A DNA stretch of 64,000 bases, from the NCBI GenBank assembly GCA_902767775.1, contig CACXIP010000002.1, forward strand, positions 1 through 64,000, written 5' to 3'. Below are positions 35,564 to 44,107 of the stretch, piece after piece. The notes under the pieces are model-generated. The model searched no databases, was not told the origin of the DNA, and worked only from the letters and a program-made list of their open reading frames with translations. The number at the start of each line of letters is the position of its first letter. Position 1 is the first letter of the stretch. The translations under genes and the position numbers were made by a program. This stretch comes from an uncultured Prevotellaceae bacterium (lineage in GTDB: Bacteria; Bacteroidota; Bacteroidia; Bacteroidales; Bacteroidaceae).

Positions 35564-35594
35564 TTGTCGGATTGCCAAACAACAATTACCTTTG
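35564..35594 (+). promoter_or_regulatory. Promoter of the TamL-like gene
   Basis: TTG (35564-35566), 20 bases, TACCTTTG (35587-35594). The ATG at 35604 lies only 9 bases behind the box, so the transcript has almost no leader. Confidence 0.7.
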
Positions 35595-35603
35595 CAGTTA
35601 CAA

Positions 35604-37844
35604 ATGGGAAAACTCGGTAGGCTGACGGCGGCAAATTTTGGCAAAATATTTGTTGGATGCATAGTGGCAATGGTCGCTATGTGGATGATGTCATGTTCCA
35701 CAACCAAGTATATTCCGGAGGGACAGTATCTGCTCGATGGAGTGGAAATCAATACCGATGATGAGGAGTTTGACGCTAATGCGCTGAGGCAGTATATCCG
35801 TCAAAAAGGCAACTCACGCTGGTTCTCTCTCTTCAAGATTCCCCTCGGATTGTATGCTATGTCAGGAAGAGACAGCACCAAATGGCTCAACCGAACCTTG
35901 CGAAACATCGGTGAGGAACCTGTGATTTACGACACACTGCAGGCTAACCTTACCAGAACAGACCTGCTCACCGCCATGCAGAACATGGGATATATGAATG
36001 CCAGGGTGGAGCATTATACGGAAACCAAGGGCAAAAAACTGAAGGCCATCTATCACTTGCGGCCAGGAAGCCCCTTCCTTATCCGTCATATGCGTTACGA
36101 TATCCAGGATGAGGTCATCAACAATATCCTCACAGCCAACGATTCTGCATTGCTGATACTGCATAATGGCTCTCCTTTTACCATCAATGGATTGGACAAG
36201 GAGCGCTCGCGCATCACATCCTTGCTCATGGACCGTGGCTATTGGAAGTTTCATAAGGAGTTCATACGCTTTGAGGCAGATACGATGAGAGGCAGCCGAT
36301 TGGTGGATGTCACCATGCACTTGCTCAAATATCGGGCACACAACGACGCACCAGAAACGCTCCATCCCTGTTATCAGATTCGTAGCGTGAATTTTATTGC
36401 TGCCGACTCCGTGGGGTCGCAAATCAGGCGAAGTGTGTTGGAGAGCAATTGTGCATTGCAGAAGGGAATGCCTTATAGCGCATCAGCTGTGCAGCGCACT
36501 TACAACAACTTCAGCAGGCTTCATGCTGTGAAGTACACCAACCTGCGCTTCACAGAACTGCCCGACTCCAACCTGCTCGACTGTGCCGTGCAATATGGTG
36601 TCAACAAACCCAGCACCATCCTCTTTCAACCTGAAGGCACCAACACGGCGGGCGACCTCGGTGCGGCGGCATCGGTTACTTACCAGAACAGAAATCTTTT
36701 CCATGGCTCGGAACAACTTTCCGTGCAGTTGCGCGGGGCTTTTGAAGCGATTACCAAACTGGAAGGATACCAAAGTCAGAACTATAGGGAATATGGAGTA
36801 GAGTCGAAAATCACTTTCCCCAGGTTTGTCGCACCCTTCCTGTCCAATGAGTTCAAACGCAACTTCAATGCCACTTCAGAGGTGTCGCTGAGCTACAACC
36901 TGCAGAACAGGCCGGAGTTTCATAGGCGTGTGCTATCAGCTGGATGGAGATACAGATGGGGAAAACCGGGAGACAGATGGACCTATCGCTTTGACGCATT
37001 TGACCTCAACTACATCCGCATGCCTTGGATTTCGAAAACTTTCAAGAAGGAGTTTCTTGACAGCGTGAGCAGCCGCAATGCCATCCTCAGGTACAACTAT
37101 GAGAATTTGTTCATCCTACGGACAGGTGTTGGAATGACTTTCAACAATGGCATCAATGCCGTGAAGACCAATTTCGAGATTGGAGGCAATGTACTCAGAG
37201 CTATTGCTGGGACACTCAACTTCAGACAGGATGACAACGGACAGTACAAGTTGTTCAATATCGCCTTCGCGCAATATTTCAAATTCGATTTCGATTATAC
37301 AAGAGTATACAACTTCGATGAGAACAACTCCCTGGTGATGCATGCAGGCATTGGTGTCGCCTATCCATACGGCAACAGCATGATATTGCCGTTTGAGAAA
37401 CGTTATTTCTCAGGTGGAGCCAACTCGGTGAGGGGATGGCGCGTCAGGGGACTGGGGCCGGGTTCATTCAAGGGGCACAATGGTGCCATCGACTTCATCA
37501 ATCAGACGGGTGACATGAAGATTGACCTCAACGTGGAGTACCGCACTCACCTCTTTTGGAAGTTCAACGGTGCGGTGTTCATCGATGGCGGCAATATTTG
37601 GACATTGCGGGAATATCCTGACCAGCCTGGAGGAAAGTTTAATATCGGAGAATTCTATAACCAACTCGCTGCGGCATACGGTCTGGGCGTGAGGCTCAAT
37701 TTCGACTATTTTGTCTTGCGATTCGATATGGGCATGAAGGCTGTAAATCCCGCATACGAGGATAGCCGAGAGCATTTCCCCATATTACATCCTATCTTCA
37801 GCCGTGATTTTGCCTTCCATTTCGCTGTCGGACTGCCATTCTGA
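35604..37844 (+). CDS. BamA/TamA-family outer-membrane lipoprotein (TamL-like)
   Basis: 746 residues. The lipobox MMSC (Cys near 30) gives a lipidated N-terminus, unlike classical BamA. STTKYIPEGQYLLDGVEI and later POTRA-like segments (to about 330) precede a 16-strand barrel, with YFSGGANSVRGWRVRGLGPG (the conserved loop carrying RGW/RGF motif) near 640 and DGGNIWTL. In Bacteroidota such proteins are called TamL and act in export or assembly of outer-membrane and surface proteins. A reading frame begins at 35499, but the promoter lies within that extension, so the ATG at 35604 is chosen. It meets the convergent CotH gene with no base between the stop codons. Confidence 0.88.
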   Translation: MGKLGRLTAANFGKIFVGCIVAMVAMWMMSCSTTKYIPEGQYLLDGVEINTDDEEFDANALRQYIRQKGNSRWFSLFKIPLGLYAMSGRDSTKWLNRTLRNIGEEPVIYDTLQANLTRTDLLTAMQNMGYMNARVEHYTETKGKKLKAIYHLRPGSPFLIRHMRYDIQDEVINNILTANDSALLILHNGSPFTINGLDKERSRITSLLMDRGYWKFHKEFIRFEADTMRGSRLVDVTMHLLKYRAHNDAPETLHPCYQIRSVNFIAADSVGSQIRRSVLESNCALQKGMPYSASAVQRTYNNFSRLHAVKYTNLRFTELPDSNLLDCAVQYGVNKPSTILFQPEGTNTAGDLGAAASVTYQNRNLFHGSEQLSVQLRGAFEAITKLEGYQSQNYREYGVESKITFPRFVAPFLSNEFKRNFNATSEVSLSYNLQNRPEFHRRVLSAGWRYRWGKPGDRWTYRFDAFDLNYIRMPWISKTFKKEFLDSVSSRNAILRYNYENLFILRTGVGMTFNNGINAVKTNFEIGGNVLRAIAGTLNFRQDDNGQYKLFNIAFAQYFKFDFDYTRVYNFDENNSLVMHAGIGVAYPYGNSMILPFEKRYFSGGANSVRGWRVRGLGPGSFKGHNGAIDFINQTGDMKIDLNVEYRTHLFWKFNGAVFIDGGNIWTLREYPDQPGGKFNIGEFYNQLAAAYGLGVRLNFDYFVLRFDMGMKAVNPAYEDSREHFPILHPIFSRDFAFHFAVGLPF

Positions 37845-39686
37845 TCAGTGGGCCACCTTGATAGCCTTGCCTTCTTGTCTGATAATGTATATGCCGTGGC
37901 TTAGGGTGTTCAGGCTGGTGCCACAATACCTGCCGGAGAGGGTGTACACCTGATAGGGCTCGCAGTAGTTGACCGCAATTTCCTCGATGGCAGATGGCGT
38001 GTAGGTGTATCCCAACTTTTTGTCCATCCATGCCATACGTTCCTGCATGAAACGCCTTACGTTTTGCACCTCTTTCTCATAACTGCCCCAAAGACGGGGA
38101 TTCTGATGCACATAACTGTTCATGATAGGCCAGCGAAGGAAGTTCAACTGTTGCGACTGTTCCAATTTGGCTTCCATCTGGTCAATGTATGCTACAAGAT
38201 TCTCATTGGTCAGTCCGCCTTGACGCGCCTCGTCCCATATCCTCAGCAACTGTGCTCGTGCATTGGCGTCGCTTACCACGATGCGGTCGACGAAATTGCG
38301 CATATTGCCGGCATAACTGCCGCCGCTGCGGTAGATGTAGTCGGATTTGGAATTCACAGGGTAGGTGCGGTTGTCGTTGTCGAAAGCCAGGTCAAAGTCC
38401 CAAACGGGACCGGTGAATACCGTGTTGTCGTCGCGTTGTTTGTACATGAACACGCTCCAATAGGTATCGGTGTTGCCTGATAATTCTCCAACCAGGAAAT
38501 GGCGGAGGAAAGTGTCGAGGTCCAAGTAGGTCCGCCAATTGCTCTCCATCAGGTTGAAGTGGTTGCGGATGTAATTGAACTGCTCGTAGGTTATCTCATC
38601 GTCATCGGGTGACTTGATGGTCACGGGGGTGTTTCGCGAGGAGTTGAACCACCACTTTTCTTCGTAGGCATAGGCGTCTACCTCAAAGAAATAACCTCCT
38701 GTGAGTGCGCTTCCTGTGTTGTCCTCCGGGGTCATCTCAGTGATATTTACGCGATGTTTGTTGACATTCACTTGGTCACAGAGTTGGTAACATCCCTTGT
38801 ATTCGCCGTTTAGCAACACGTCGACAGCTCGTCCGTAGGGAGTGTAGGGCATTCCCATGCGGCGGCTCAATTCAAAGGCAAGCAGGTTGCGCATCAGTGT
38901 CTTGTCGCCATAGTTGTTGATGAGGGTCCATTTCTTCGCCTTGGCGGGTGCGTCGAGCACATGCTGCTTGCTCTCAAACTTGATGCGGTAGGGCTTCTTG
39001 GGGACGGTGCGTGAGAAATTGCCCCGCTCACGGATAAATCCTGGCTCCGACAACAGTCGCACCTCTTCGTCTGAGATGATGGCTATCTGCGCCTCGATGT
39101 CGTGCTCCTTGTCATAGGGTATCTCGCCGTTGAGGGTGTGGATGCTCACTGTGGGCAGGTTGGTCAGCGTATAGAGATGACTGTCGTCGCCTTCGCCAGG
39201 ATGGCCATAGAACTCCAATTCTGCGATGTTGCAGCGGGCATCTGAAGGACCCACATAGCGCACATAGCGGAAACCAGCGGAGCAGTCGACGGTGGCGTGT
39301 GAAATCTGTCCGATGGTGCCCCGCTCTGTAATGATGTAAAGCGGTAGGGCGTCCATGAAGTCCTCACGGTTGGCTCCTTCAAAAACTCCCAGCAAAACAC
39401 GTTCTTCACCATGGACGTCGTTTCGGGGTGACCATCCCACACGGGTGATAATATGTTTGCTTCCCAAGTCCAATCCTGTCCAGGTGTAACTGCGTTCCCA
39501 TGAGGCGAAACAGGTGTTCAGGTTGCCGTCGAAAGCCATCTCACGAGTATTGGCAGTGGTCGAACGGGCGAATGTGGTGTAGTCCACCGTTTCTACCGTG
39601 CCAATCACTTTACCAGTCAATTTCCCATCCTCAGCCAGGCAGAGAGCGGGAAACAAAAACAAGGTGAATAGAAGCTTGTATCTCAT
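37845..39686 (-). CDS. Secreted CotH-kinase family protein
   Basis: 613 residues with a signal peptide (MRYKLLFTLFLFPALCLAE). Residues about 25-160 look like a discoidin/F5-8 type C domain (DGNLNTCFASWERSYTWTGLDLGSKHIITRVGWSPR). Residues about 180-530 hold the CotH fold: RERGNFSRTVPKKPYRIKFESK, KKWTLINNYGDKTLMRNLLAFELSRRMGMPYTPYGRAVDVLLNGEYKGCYQLCDQV, and GPVWDFDLAFDNDNRTYP, which fits the metal-binding DFD. CotH phosphorylates spore-coat proteins in Bacillus; activity here is not known. The C-terminal VYTLSGRYCGTSLNTLSHGIYII resembles a T9SS tail. Confidence 0.85.
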   Translation of the reverse strand: MRYKLLFTLFLFPALCLAEDGKLTGKVIGTVETVDYTTFARSTTANTREMAFDGNLNTCFASWERSYTWTGLDLGSKHIITRVGWSPRNDVHGEERVLLGVFEGANREDFMDALPLYIITERGTIGQISHATVDCSAGFRYVRYVGPSDARCNIAELEFYGHPGEGDDSHLYTLTNLPTVSIHTLNGEIPYDKEHDIEAQIAIISDEEVRLLSEPGFIRERGNFSRTVPKKPYRIKFESKQHVLDAPAKAKKWTLINNYGDKTLMRNLLAFELSRRMGMPYTPYGRAVDVLLNGEYKGCYQLCDQVNVNKHRVNITEMTPEDNTGSALTGGYFFEVDAYAYEEKWWFNSSRNTPVTIKSPDDDEITYEQFNYIRNHFNLMESNWRTYLDLDTFLRHFLVGELSGNTDTYWSVFMYKQRDDNTVFTGPVWDFDLAFDNDNRTYPVNSKSDYIYRSGGSYAGNMRNFVDRIVVSDANARAQLLRIWDEARQGGLTNENLVAYIDQMEAKLEQSQQLNFLRWPIMNSYVHQNPRLWGSYEKEVQNVRRFMQERMAWMDKKLGYTYTPSAIEEIAVNYCEPYQVYTLSGRYCGTSLNTLSHGIYIIRQEGKAIKVAH

Positions 39687-39693
39687 TGCACTG

Positions 39694-39701
39694 CAAAGGT
39701 A
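39694..39701 (-). promoter_or_regulatory. -7 box of the CotH gene
   Basis: TACCTTTG on the minus strand, 7 bases ahead of the ATG at 39686, which gives an almost leaderless transcript. Confidence 0.55.
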
Positions 39702-39739
39702 GTGAAAGGAGGGTGCATTGCGTTATTTTTTTAGAAAAA

Positions 39740-39771
39740 TTTGCGGGTCACGCCTTTTTTTCATACTTTTG
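39740..39771 (+). promoter_or_regulatory. Promoter of the metallo-hydrolase gene
   Basis: TTTG (39740-39743), 20 bases, TACTTTTG (39764-39771). The ATG at 39778 follows after 6 bases. Confidence 0.75.
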
Positions 39772-39777
39772 CATTCT

Positions 39778-40581
39778 ATGATGAGATTTATTGCGCTCGG
39801 AAGTGGAAGCAGCGGAAATTGCTATTGTCTCTTCACCGAAAACGATGGACTGATGATTGATGTGGGAATAGGTGTCCGTTCGCTGAAGAAATTCTTCAAC
39901 GAATATGGTATATCATTTGCCAGCATCAAGGCTGTTCTGCTTACCCATGACCATGCCGACCATGTGAAGTCTGTTGGAAGTCTGAGCCATGAGTATGGAC
40001 TGCCTGTATATTCCACGCGAAAAGTGCATCAGGGCGTGCGCAACAACTACTGCGTGCGTCATAAGGTGGAAGATGCCAATGTGAGATATATCGAGAAAAA
40101 CAGACCCTTTACTCTTGGCGATTTTGTGGTGACTCCTTTCCATGTGCCTCATGACAGCACGGACAACGTGGGATTCATGGTAACACATGAGGGCGTCAAT
40201 TTTTGTCTGATTACAGATGTAGGGCATATCACCGATGAAATCAAGTTGTTCATCCAAAAGGCAAACTATCTCGTCATCGAGGCCAATCATGATGAGGAAA
40301 TGCTGCAAGGGGGCAACTATCCTCCCCATCTGAAAATAAGAATCAGCAGCGAGAACGGACATCTGAGCAACCGAGACTGCGGAATGACGTTGGCTGAGAA
40401 CGCCACGCTGGCGTTGCGGCATGTCTGGCTTTGCCATCTGAGCGAGGAAAACAATCATCCCGAATTGGCTCGCCTTACTGTGGAGCACGTGCTTCGACAG
40501 CATGGCATCATCCCTGGAAAGGATTTCCAATTGGAAATCCTGAAGAGAAAAACACCCTCGGGGTTCTATGAGTTGAGGTAG
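39778..40581 (+). CDS. Metallo-beta-lactamase fold hydrolase, YycJ/WalJ-like
   Basis: 267 residues. MRFIALGSGSSGNCYC at the start and LTHDHADH (His 57, His 59, Asp 61, His 62) give the metal site; VPHDSTDNVGFM, LITDVGHI and the late ENGHLSNRD, VWLCHLSEENN complete the family pattern. YycJ-type proteins are double-strand DNA exonucleases in Bacillus mutation avoidance. A frame start at 39718 would lie inside the promoter, so the paired ATGs at 39778 and 39781 are used. It overlaps the convergent gene at 40566 by 16 bases. Confidence 0.9.
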   Translation: MMRFIALGSGSSGNCYCLFTENDGLMIDVGIGVRSLKKFFNEYGISFASIKAVLLTHDHADHVKSVGSLSHEYGLPVYSTRKVHQGVRNNYCVRHKVEDANVRYIEKNRPFTLGDFVVTPFHVPHDSTDNVGFMVTHEGVNFCLITDVGHITDEIKLFIQKANYLVIEANHDEEMLQGGNYPPHLKIRISSENGHLSNRDCGMTLAENATLALRHVWLCHLSEENNHPELARLTVEHVLRQHGIIPGKDFQLEILKRKTPSGFYELR

Positions 40582-41066
40582 GTGGCTTCTGCCTCTCGGT
40601 ATTCTTCGGACCAGTGAAGACCGATACTCTCTGTCATGTTGGGAAACGAACGGGCTATGCTTACATAGGCAAGGCCTGCCAAAACATCGCCCTTGAACTC
40701 ATAGTCGGGAATGGCCGGCAGATGGTAGGAAAGGGAATAGTCAATGCCGCGCTGCACCAGTGCTGCTGTCTGCATCGCTATCAGTCGTATTTGGTTGTCG
40801 TCGAACTGGTCGAGAAGTCCCATCACACTTTTGAGCAAGTCTACCACAGAGTCACATGACTTCATCACATGATGGGGTGGCTGTGGCATCTCAACTACCT
40901 CAGCAAGTGGCACATTGTCGCAGGTTTCTTGCGTGTCTTCTTTTATAGGCTCCTGTTGGGGGATGTCTGCACGACACTCCTCAGGTACTGATGTTCCCGA
41001 CATTTCGTCTTCGGAGAACAACAAGAGTTGGTTGGGATCTGGCTGCTTGCGGCGGCGCTTTTTCAT
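40566..41066 (-). CDS. Protein of unknown function
   Basis: 166 residues. Basic start MKKRRRKQPDPNQLLLF, an acidic low-complexity linker (about 18-60), then a helical domain with DSVVDLLKSVMGLLDQFDDNQIRLIAMQTAALVQRGIDYSLSYHLPAIPDYEFKGDVLAGLAYVSIARSFP. The latter half looks cytoplasmic and all-alpha, without recognised motifs. An earlier ATG at 41096 falls inside the palindrome between this gene and glyA, so 41066 is chosen. The 3' end overlaps the metallo-hydrolase gene by 16 bases. Confidence 0.7.
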   Translation of the reverse strand: MKKRRRKQPDPNQLLLFSEDEMSGTSVPEECRADIPQQEPIKEDTQETCDNVPLAEVVEMPQPPHHVMKSCDSVVDLLKSVMGLLDQFDDNQIRLIAMQTAALVQRGIDYSLSYHLPAIPDYEFKGDVLAGLAYVSIARSFPNMTESIGLHWSEEYREAEATYLNS

Positions 41067-41086
41067 AGTAAGGATATCAAAGGAAA

Positions 41087-41129
41087 ATGGAGTCATAGGA
41101 GTTGAGGATCCTCAACTCCTATGCTCCAT
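41087..41129. repeat. Nearly perfect 43-base inverted repeat downstream of glyA
   Basis: The inner part, CATAGGAGTTGAGGA followed by its exact complement (41094-41123), is a perfect 30-base palindrome. ATGGAG and CTCCAT extend it, with one bulged T at 41093. On the minus strand TTTTCC follows, so it may end glyA transcription. It has no loop in the palindromic core, which is unusual for a terminator. Confidence 0.85.
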
Positions 41130-41136
41130 GATGAAA

Positions 41137-42417
41137 TTAGTATGCGAAAAGAGGATAGTCTTTCATCGTCTCGTTGACCTTGGCGCGGACACGGGCAATC
41201 ACCTCTTCGTTCTCTGGGTCATTGAGCACCTCTTCGATAAGGTCGGCGATGAGCACCATCAGGTCTTCCTTGGCGCCGCGGGTGGTGATGGCGGGAGTGC
41301 CGAGGCGGATGCCAGAGGTCTGGAAAGCACTGCGGCTGTCGAATGGCACCATGTTCTTGTTCACCGTGATGTCGGCTGCCACCAACGCATTCTCTGCCAC
41401 TTTACCCGTCAGGTCGGGATATTTCGTGCGAAGGTCAACAAGCATGGAGTGGTTGTCGGTGCCACCGCTGACAATACCGAAACCGCGCTTCACCAATTCC
41501 TCTGCCAACACACGGGCATTGGTCTGCACCTGCTTAGCCCATGCCTTGAACTCTGGCTGAAGTGCCTCGCCGAATGCTACGGCTTTGGCGGCAATGACAT
41601 GCTCGAGCGGACCACCCTGTATGCCGGGGAACACGGCGCTGTCAAGCAATTGGCTCATCATCTTCACCACGCCCTTTGGAGTCTTCTTGCCCCAGGGGTT
41701 TTCGAAGTCCTTGCCCATCAGGATGATGCCACCACGCGGACCGCGAAGTGTCTTGTGGGTGGTGGAGGTGACGATATGAGCATATTTCACGGGGTTGTCG
41801 AGCAGGCCAGCGGCAATGAGACCTGCAGGGTGTGCCATATCAATCATCAGCAGGGCACCTACCTCGTCGGCGATAGCACGCATTCGCTTGTAGTCCCATT
41901 CACGGCTGTAGGCAGAACCGCCACCGATGATGAGCTTGGGCTTATGCTCGCGGGCAAGAGCTTCCATTTCGTCGTAGTCCACGCGTCCGGTCTCCTTGTT
42001 GAGGTTGTAGCCAACGGGTTTGTAGAGGATACCCGAGGTGTTGACAAATGAACCATGTGAGAGGTGTCCGCCATGTGCAAGGTTGAGTCCCATGAAGGTA
42101 TCTCCGGGATTGAGCACCGTCAGCAGTACGGCAGCATTGGCCTGAGCGCCTGAGTGGGGCTGCACGTTGGCCCATTCGGCATCGAAAAGTTGCTTGACGC
42201 GCTCGCGGGCGAGATTCTCCACTTCGTCCACCACCTGACAACCGCCATAGTAGCGCTTGCCGGGAAGGCCCTCAGCGTATTTGTTGGTCAGACAACTGCC
42301 CATTGCCTGCATCACCTCGTCGCTCACGAAGTTTTCCGATGCTATCAGTTCCATGCCTTTCAACTGGCGTTGGTGTTCTCTCTCAATGAGGTCAAAAATC
42401 ACTTGGTCTCTTTTCAT
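41137..42417 (-). CDS. glyA: Serine hydroxymethyltransferase
   Basis: 426 residues. The PLP enzyme interconverts serine and glycine while charging tetrahydrofolate. Motifs: [75 protein letters not shown] with the PLP Lys, and [12 protein letters not shown] near the end. Length is normal. No glycine riboswitch is seen upstream. It follows pyrI by 89 bases on the same strand and may be read through from the pyr genes. Confidence 0.97.
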   Translation of the reverse strand: MKRDQVIFDLIEREHQRQLKGMELIASENFVSDEVMQAMGSCLTNKYAEGLPGKRYYGGCQVVDEVENLARERVKQLFDAEWANVQPHSGAQANAAVLLTVLNPGDTFMGLNLAHGGHLSHGSFVNTSGILYKPVGYNLNKETGRVDYDEMEALAREHKPKLIIGGGSAYSREWDYKRMRAIADEVGALLMIDMAHPAGLIAAGLLDNPVKYAHIVTSTTHKTLRGPRGGIILMGKDFENPWGKKTPKGVVKMMSQLLDSAVFPGIQGGPLEHVIAAKAVAFGEALQPEFKAWAKQVQTNARVLAEELVKRGFGIVSGGTDNHSMLVDLRTKYPDLTGKVAENALVAADITVNKNMVPFDSRSAFQTSGIRLGTPAITTRGAKEDLMVLIADLIEEVLNDPENEEVIARVRAKVNETMKDYPLFAY

Positions 42418-42506
42418 TGCTGTTGTTTTATTGATTGGTATATGTAACTATTTTATGTTCACCAATTGTAGATAATTATAAGGAATGATTTTCAATTATC
42501 AATTAT

Positions 42507-42965
42507 TTAAGAAATGATTTCCACATGGTTGATGTCCTGCTCCTTGTCGCAGTAATGGCAACGGAGAATACCGAGTGCCTTGTCCACCACATTGAAGACG
42601 GTTGCCATAGGTTCGTTGTTGGTGATGCATTTCGGGTTGTTGCACTTCACGATGCCGTGCAGTTCATCGGGGGTGACGACGGTCTTCTTCTCTACAACCT
42701 CGTAGTCATGGATGATACTCAGTACGACATTGGGAGCCACCACCGACAGACGGGAAATTTCATCATCGGTGAAATAGCGGTCGCTCACCTTGATGATGCC
42801 TTTCTGCCCCACTTTGTTGGAGGGGTAGTTGAAACCGATGGTCACGGGGGCGGTAAGACGGGCAAGGCCCAGGAGGTTGACAACTTGGAAGGTCTTGTCT
42901 GAGGGAATATGGTCGATAACGGTGCCGTTTTTGATGGCGGCTACTAGTCTTTCTTTCTTGTTCAT
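42507..42965 (-). CDS. pyrI: Aspartate carbamoyltransferase regulatory chain
   Basis: 152 residues. It binds CTP/ATP and, through a zinc domain, the catalytic chain PyrB, giving allosteric control of pyrimidine synthesis. The allosteric domain shows [25 protein letters not shown]. The four zinc Cys are in CNNPKC and CHYC near the end. Length is normal, and it follows pyrB after 3 bases, as in other bacteria. Confidence 0.97.
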   Translation of the reverse strand: MNKKERLVAAIKNGTVIDHIPSDKTFQVVNLLGLARLTAPVTIGFNYPSNKVGQKGIIKVSDRYFTDDEISRLSVVAPNVVLSIIHDYEVVEKKTVVTPDELHGIVKCNNPKCITNNEPMATVFNVVDKALGILRCHYCDKEQDINHVEIIS

Positions 42966-42968
42966 GGC

Positions 42969-43934
42969 TTATCGCGTGGGATAGGGGGAACGGATGATGG
43001 TGGCGTCGTTTCTCACATCGTCGATGGTGATGCCGAGAACGTCGCAGATAATGGCCTCGCGGGCATAAAGCCCGTTCTGCGCCTGCTGGATATAGTACGC
43101 CTGCGGGGTGGTGTCCACATCGTAGGCAATCTCGTTGACACGGGGTAGGGGATGGAGTATCTTCATCGTCGCTTTTGCCTTGCCGAGCATATCCGCCCTC
43201 AGGATGCAACTGTTTTTAACTTGCTCATACTCCATAAGGTCAGAGAATCGCTCTTTTTGCACGCGTGTCATATATACAATGTCGGCCTTGGCAATGATGT
43301 CCTCGGTCAGAGTGGTATGCTCCTCGTAACGGATGCCTTTTTCTTTGCAGTAGAGTTTGTACTCGTTGGGCATCGACAACTCTTCTGGCGCTATGAAATG
43401 GAACGTGGGGTTGAAATGCCGCATCGCCATCAGCAAAGAGTGGACCGTGCGCCCGTATTTCAAGTCTCCCACCAGACAGATGGTCAGGTTCTCCAAAGTG
43501 CCTTGGGTCTGGTAGATGGAGTAAAGGTCGAGCATGCACTGCGAGGGATGTTGGTGGGCTCCGTCGCCGGCGTTGATGATGGGCACGGGAGATATCTCGC
43601 TGGCATATTGGGCGGCTCCCTCAATGTAGTGGCGCATGGCGATGACGTCGGCATAATTGGCCACCATCAGGATGGTGTCCTTCAGGGTCTCACCTTTCGA
43701 CACGCTCGATGCCCTGGCATCGGAAAAACCGATGACTCTTGCACCAAGACGGTTGGCGGCGGTCTCAAAACTTAGGCGTGTGCGGGTAGAAGGCTCGTAA
43801 AAAAGGGTGGCGACGACCTTACCCTTGAGGATCTCACGGTTGGGATGTTTCTCAAACTCTTGTGCCAATTCAATCATGTAGAGAATCTTCTCCCGAGAAA
43901 GATTGGCTATCGTCACAAAGTTGCGCTTATCCAT
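42969..43934 (-). CDS. pyrB: Aspartate carbamoyltransferase catalytic chain
   Basis: 321 residues. It joins carbamoyl phosphate and aspartate in de novo pyrimidine synthesis. Motifs: [20 protein letters not shown] (carbamoyl-phosphate loop), [38 protein letters not shown], and [14 protein letters not shown] for aspartate binding. Forms the pyrBI operon with the regulatory chain. A weak TAACTTCG box is found near 43966-43975 on the minus strand; no attenuator was identified. Confidence 0.97.
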   Translation of the reverse strand: MDKRNFVTIANLSREKILYMIELAQEFEKHPNREILKGKVVATLFYEPSTRTRLSFETAANRLGARVIGFSDARASSVSKGETLKDTILMVANYADVIAMRHYIEGAAQYASEISPVPIINAGDGAHQHPSQCMLDLYSIYQTQGTLENLTICLVGDLKYGRTVHSLLMAMRHFNPTFHFIAPEELSMPNEYKLYCKEKGIRYEEHTTLTEDIIAKADIVYMTRVQKERFSDLMEYEQVKNSCILRADMLGKAKATMKILHPLPRVNEIAYDVDTTPQAYYIQQAQNGLYAREAIICDVLGITIDDVRNDATIIRSPYPTR

Positions 43935-43990
43935 GTGGATGTGTTGTATGTTTGATTTCGACTGCGAAGTTACGCATTATTTTTAATTTA

Positions 43991-44023
43991 TTTGCCATAA
44001 TTAAAAAGAAAATTGTAAATTTG
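43991..44023 (+). promoter_or_regulatory. Promoter of the class A PBP gene
   Basis: TTTG (43991-43994), 21 bases, TAAATTTG (44016-44023). The leader is about 80 bases. Confidence 0.75.
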
Positions 44024-44107
44024 CACCGCATTAAGGCTCAGCAGCGAGTTGACAGAAGTTGAGATTTAGGTAGTTGAGCGAATGCAAAAAGTGAAGAAAA
44101 TAGCATT

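Noticed and set aside
35391-35585. Sixty-five extra codons at the start of feoB
   Set aside because: The TACTTTTG promoter box lies within this stretch and the FeoA domain starts exactly at the ATG at 35390.
35499-35603. Longer start of the TamL-like gene
   Set aside because: A promoter with correct spacing lies inside it, and the lipoprotein signal peptide begins at 35604.
40915-42051. A 378-codon open frame on the plus strand opposite glyA
   Set aside because: It lies antisense to the clear glyA gene and crosses two intergenic borders; no recognisable protein motifs.
42418-42506. Glycine or other riboswitch ahead of glyA
   Set aside because: Only 89 AT-rich bases separate pyrI and glyA, with no conserved aptamer core.
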